Shown piece after piece: positions 6,636 to 7,032 of a stretch of DNA of 7,032 nt; position 1 is the stretch's first letter; each line of letters begins with the position of its first letter. This stretch comes from an uncultured Alphaproteobacteria bacterium (GTDB lineage Bacteria > Pseudomonadota > Alphaproteobacteria > Puniceispirillales > Puniceispirillaceae): assembly GCA_937924895.1 (NCBI GenBank), contig CALEYP010000020.1, forward strand, positions 1 through 7,032, written 5' to 3'. The translations under genes and the position numbers were made by a program. The notes beneath the pieces were generated by a model, which was not told where the DNA came from, searched no databases, and was given only the letters and a program-made list of their open reading frames with translations.

Positions 6636-7032
6636 TCAATGCGTAAAAAGACGCGATATCCGTCTAATTATCCATCCTACATAGGGCAAATGGGCTAGAA
6701 GCTGGGAGCTTGAATCCCAATGGTCGATATGAGAAGTCACGAGACCTGCTTCATTAAACGTAACCTCGCTCATGCCGATGATATTAAATGGCATTTTGGG
6801 AGCCGCGTTTACGGTACCTGTCATGCGCCATTTCAAATAGGCGGCTTGCGTCCCTGTTACAACATCAAGAATTTCAAATTTTGGGTCTGTCATCTGGTTG
6901 AACATCTGTTCAAAAATGGCTGTCATAGCAGCGCGCCCTGTTAGCCGGTTGAACGGGTCCACAAATAACACATCATCTGCCAATAATGCTGAAAGCGCTG
7001 AGAGCGTATCTGGTGCCAAAGAGGAATAACAG
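6636..7032 (-). CDS. NTF2/SnoaL-like family protein, 5' end outside window
   Basis: This is a small alpha+beta barrel protein of the nuclear transport factor 2/SnoaL-like superfamily. The frame is open to the right edge: codons TGT TAT TCC TCT precede the TTG at 7019 and read CYSSLAPDTL, which fits the first helix of the family. The true start is therefore beyond the window, and the TTG is not the start. The 131 visible residues include LLADDVLFVDPFNRLTGRA, the typical DPFN turn, then IFEQMFNQM, TAYLKWRMTG and the C-terminal SHIDHWDSSSQLL and PYVGWIIRRISRLF. Such proteins bind small hydrophobic ligands or act as enzymes, but no function can be fixed here. Homologues sit in RpoE/ChrR-linked lipid clusters, often beside a short-chain dehydrogenase. 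It converges on the DUF3833 gene, and no intrinsic terminator is seen between them. Confidence 0.87.
   Translation of the reverse strand, partial: CYSSLAPDTLSALSALLADDVLFVDPFNRLTGRAAMTAIFEQMFNQMTDPKFEILDVVTGTQAAYLKWRMTGTVNAAPKMPFNIIGMSEVTFNEAGLVTSHIDHWDSSSQLLAHLPYVGWIIRRISRLFTH

Noticed and set aside
6641..6654. GCGT-AAAAAG-ACGC inverted repeat as a terminator between the convergent genes
   Set aside because: The stem is only four bases, there is no T-run, and it lies within the NTF2-like coding end.

Overview
The window looks like chromosomal DNA of a proteobacterium, most likely an alphaproteobacterium. It has moderate-to-low GC by eye, dense coding and tight ATGA-type overlaps. The assignment rests on gene content only: a ligase-associated DNA repair pair, followed by a lipid-modification cluster of the kind controlled by RpoE/ChrR (ECF11) sigma factors. 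No mobile element, tRNA, rRNA or CRISPR array is visible. Two genes are cut by the window edges, the helicase at the left and an NTF2-like gene at the right.

Left part (1-2615, + strand): the C-terminal portion of an Lhr-type, ligase-associated DEXH helicase is followed by pdeM, a ligase-associated metallophosphoesterase. The two overlap by 4 bases. They are the last two genes of the known ligase-associated repair cassette, whose exonuclease and ATP-dependent ligase genes would be expected upstream of the window.

Middle (2616-6059, + strand): after a 103-base gap that carries a promoter come an FAD amine-oxidase-like oxidoreductase, a DUF1365 protein and a cyclopropane-fatty-acid-synthase-like methyltransferase (Cfa). 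The spacing is 21 bases and then a 4-base overlap, so this is one operon. It probably modifies unsaturated acyl chains on existing membrane phospholipids. The gene trio is the one linked to furan fatty acid synthesis in Rhodobacter (UfaD, UfaO, UfaM). The methyltransferase departs from E. coli Cfa at two bicarbonate-site residues. A strong intrinsic terminator follows the operon.

Right part (6075-7032): a DUF3833 gene (+) faces an NTF2/SnoaL-like gene (-), with 10 bases between their stop codons. Both families recur beside Cfa/DUF1365 clusters in other proteobacteria.

The main observation is a shared bipartite box, TAATCC-N16-CGTA. It occurs once upstream of the FAD gene and once upstream of the DUF3833 gene, with all ten fixed bases and the spacer length identical. 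It resembles the ECF11 promoter pattern as I recall it (TGATCC...CGTA). This ties the two transcription units into one probable oxidative or singlet-oxygen membrane-stress regulon. At the second site the -35 box lies inside the 3' arm of the preceding terminator.
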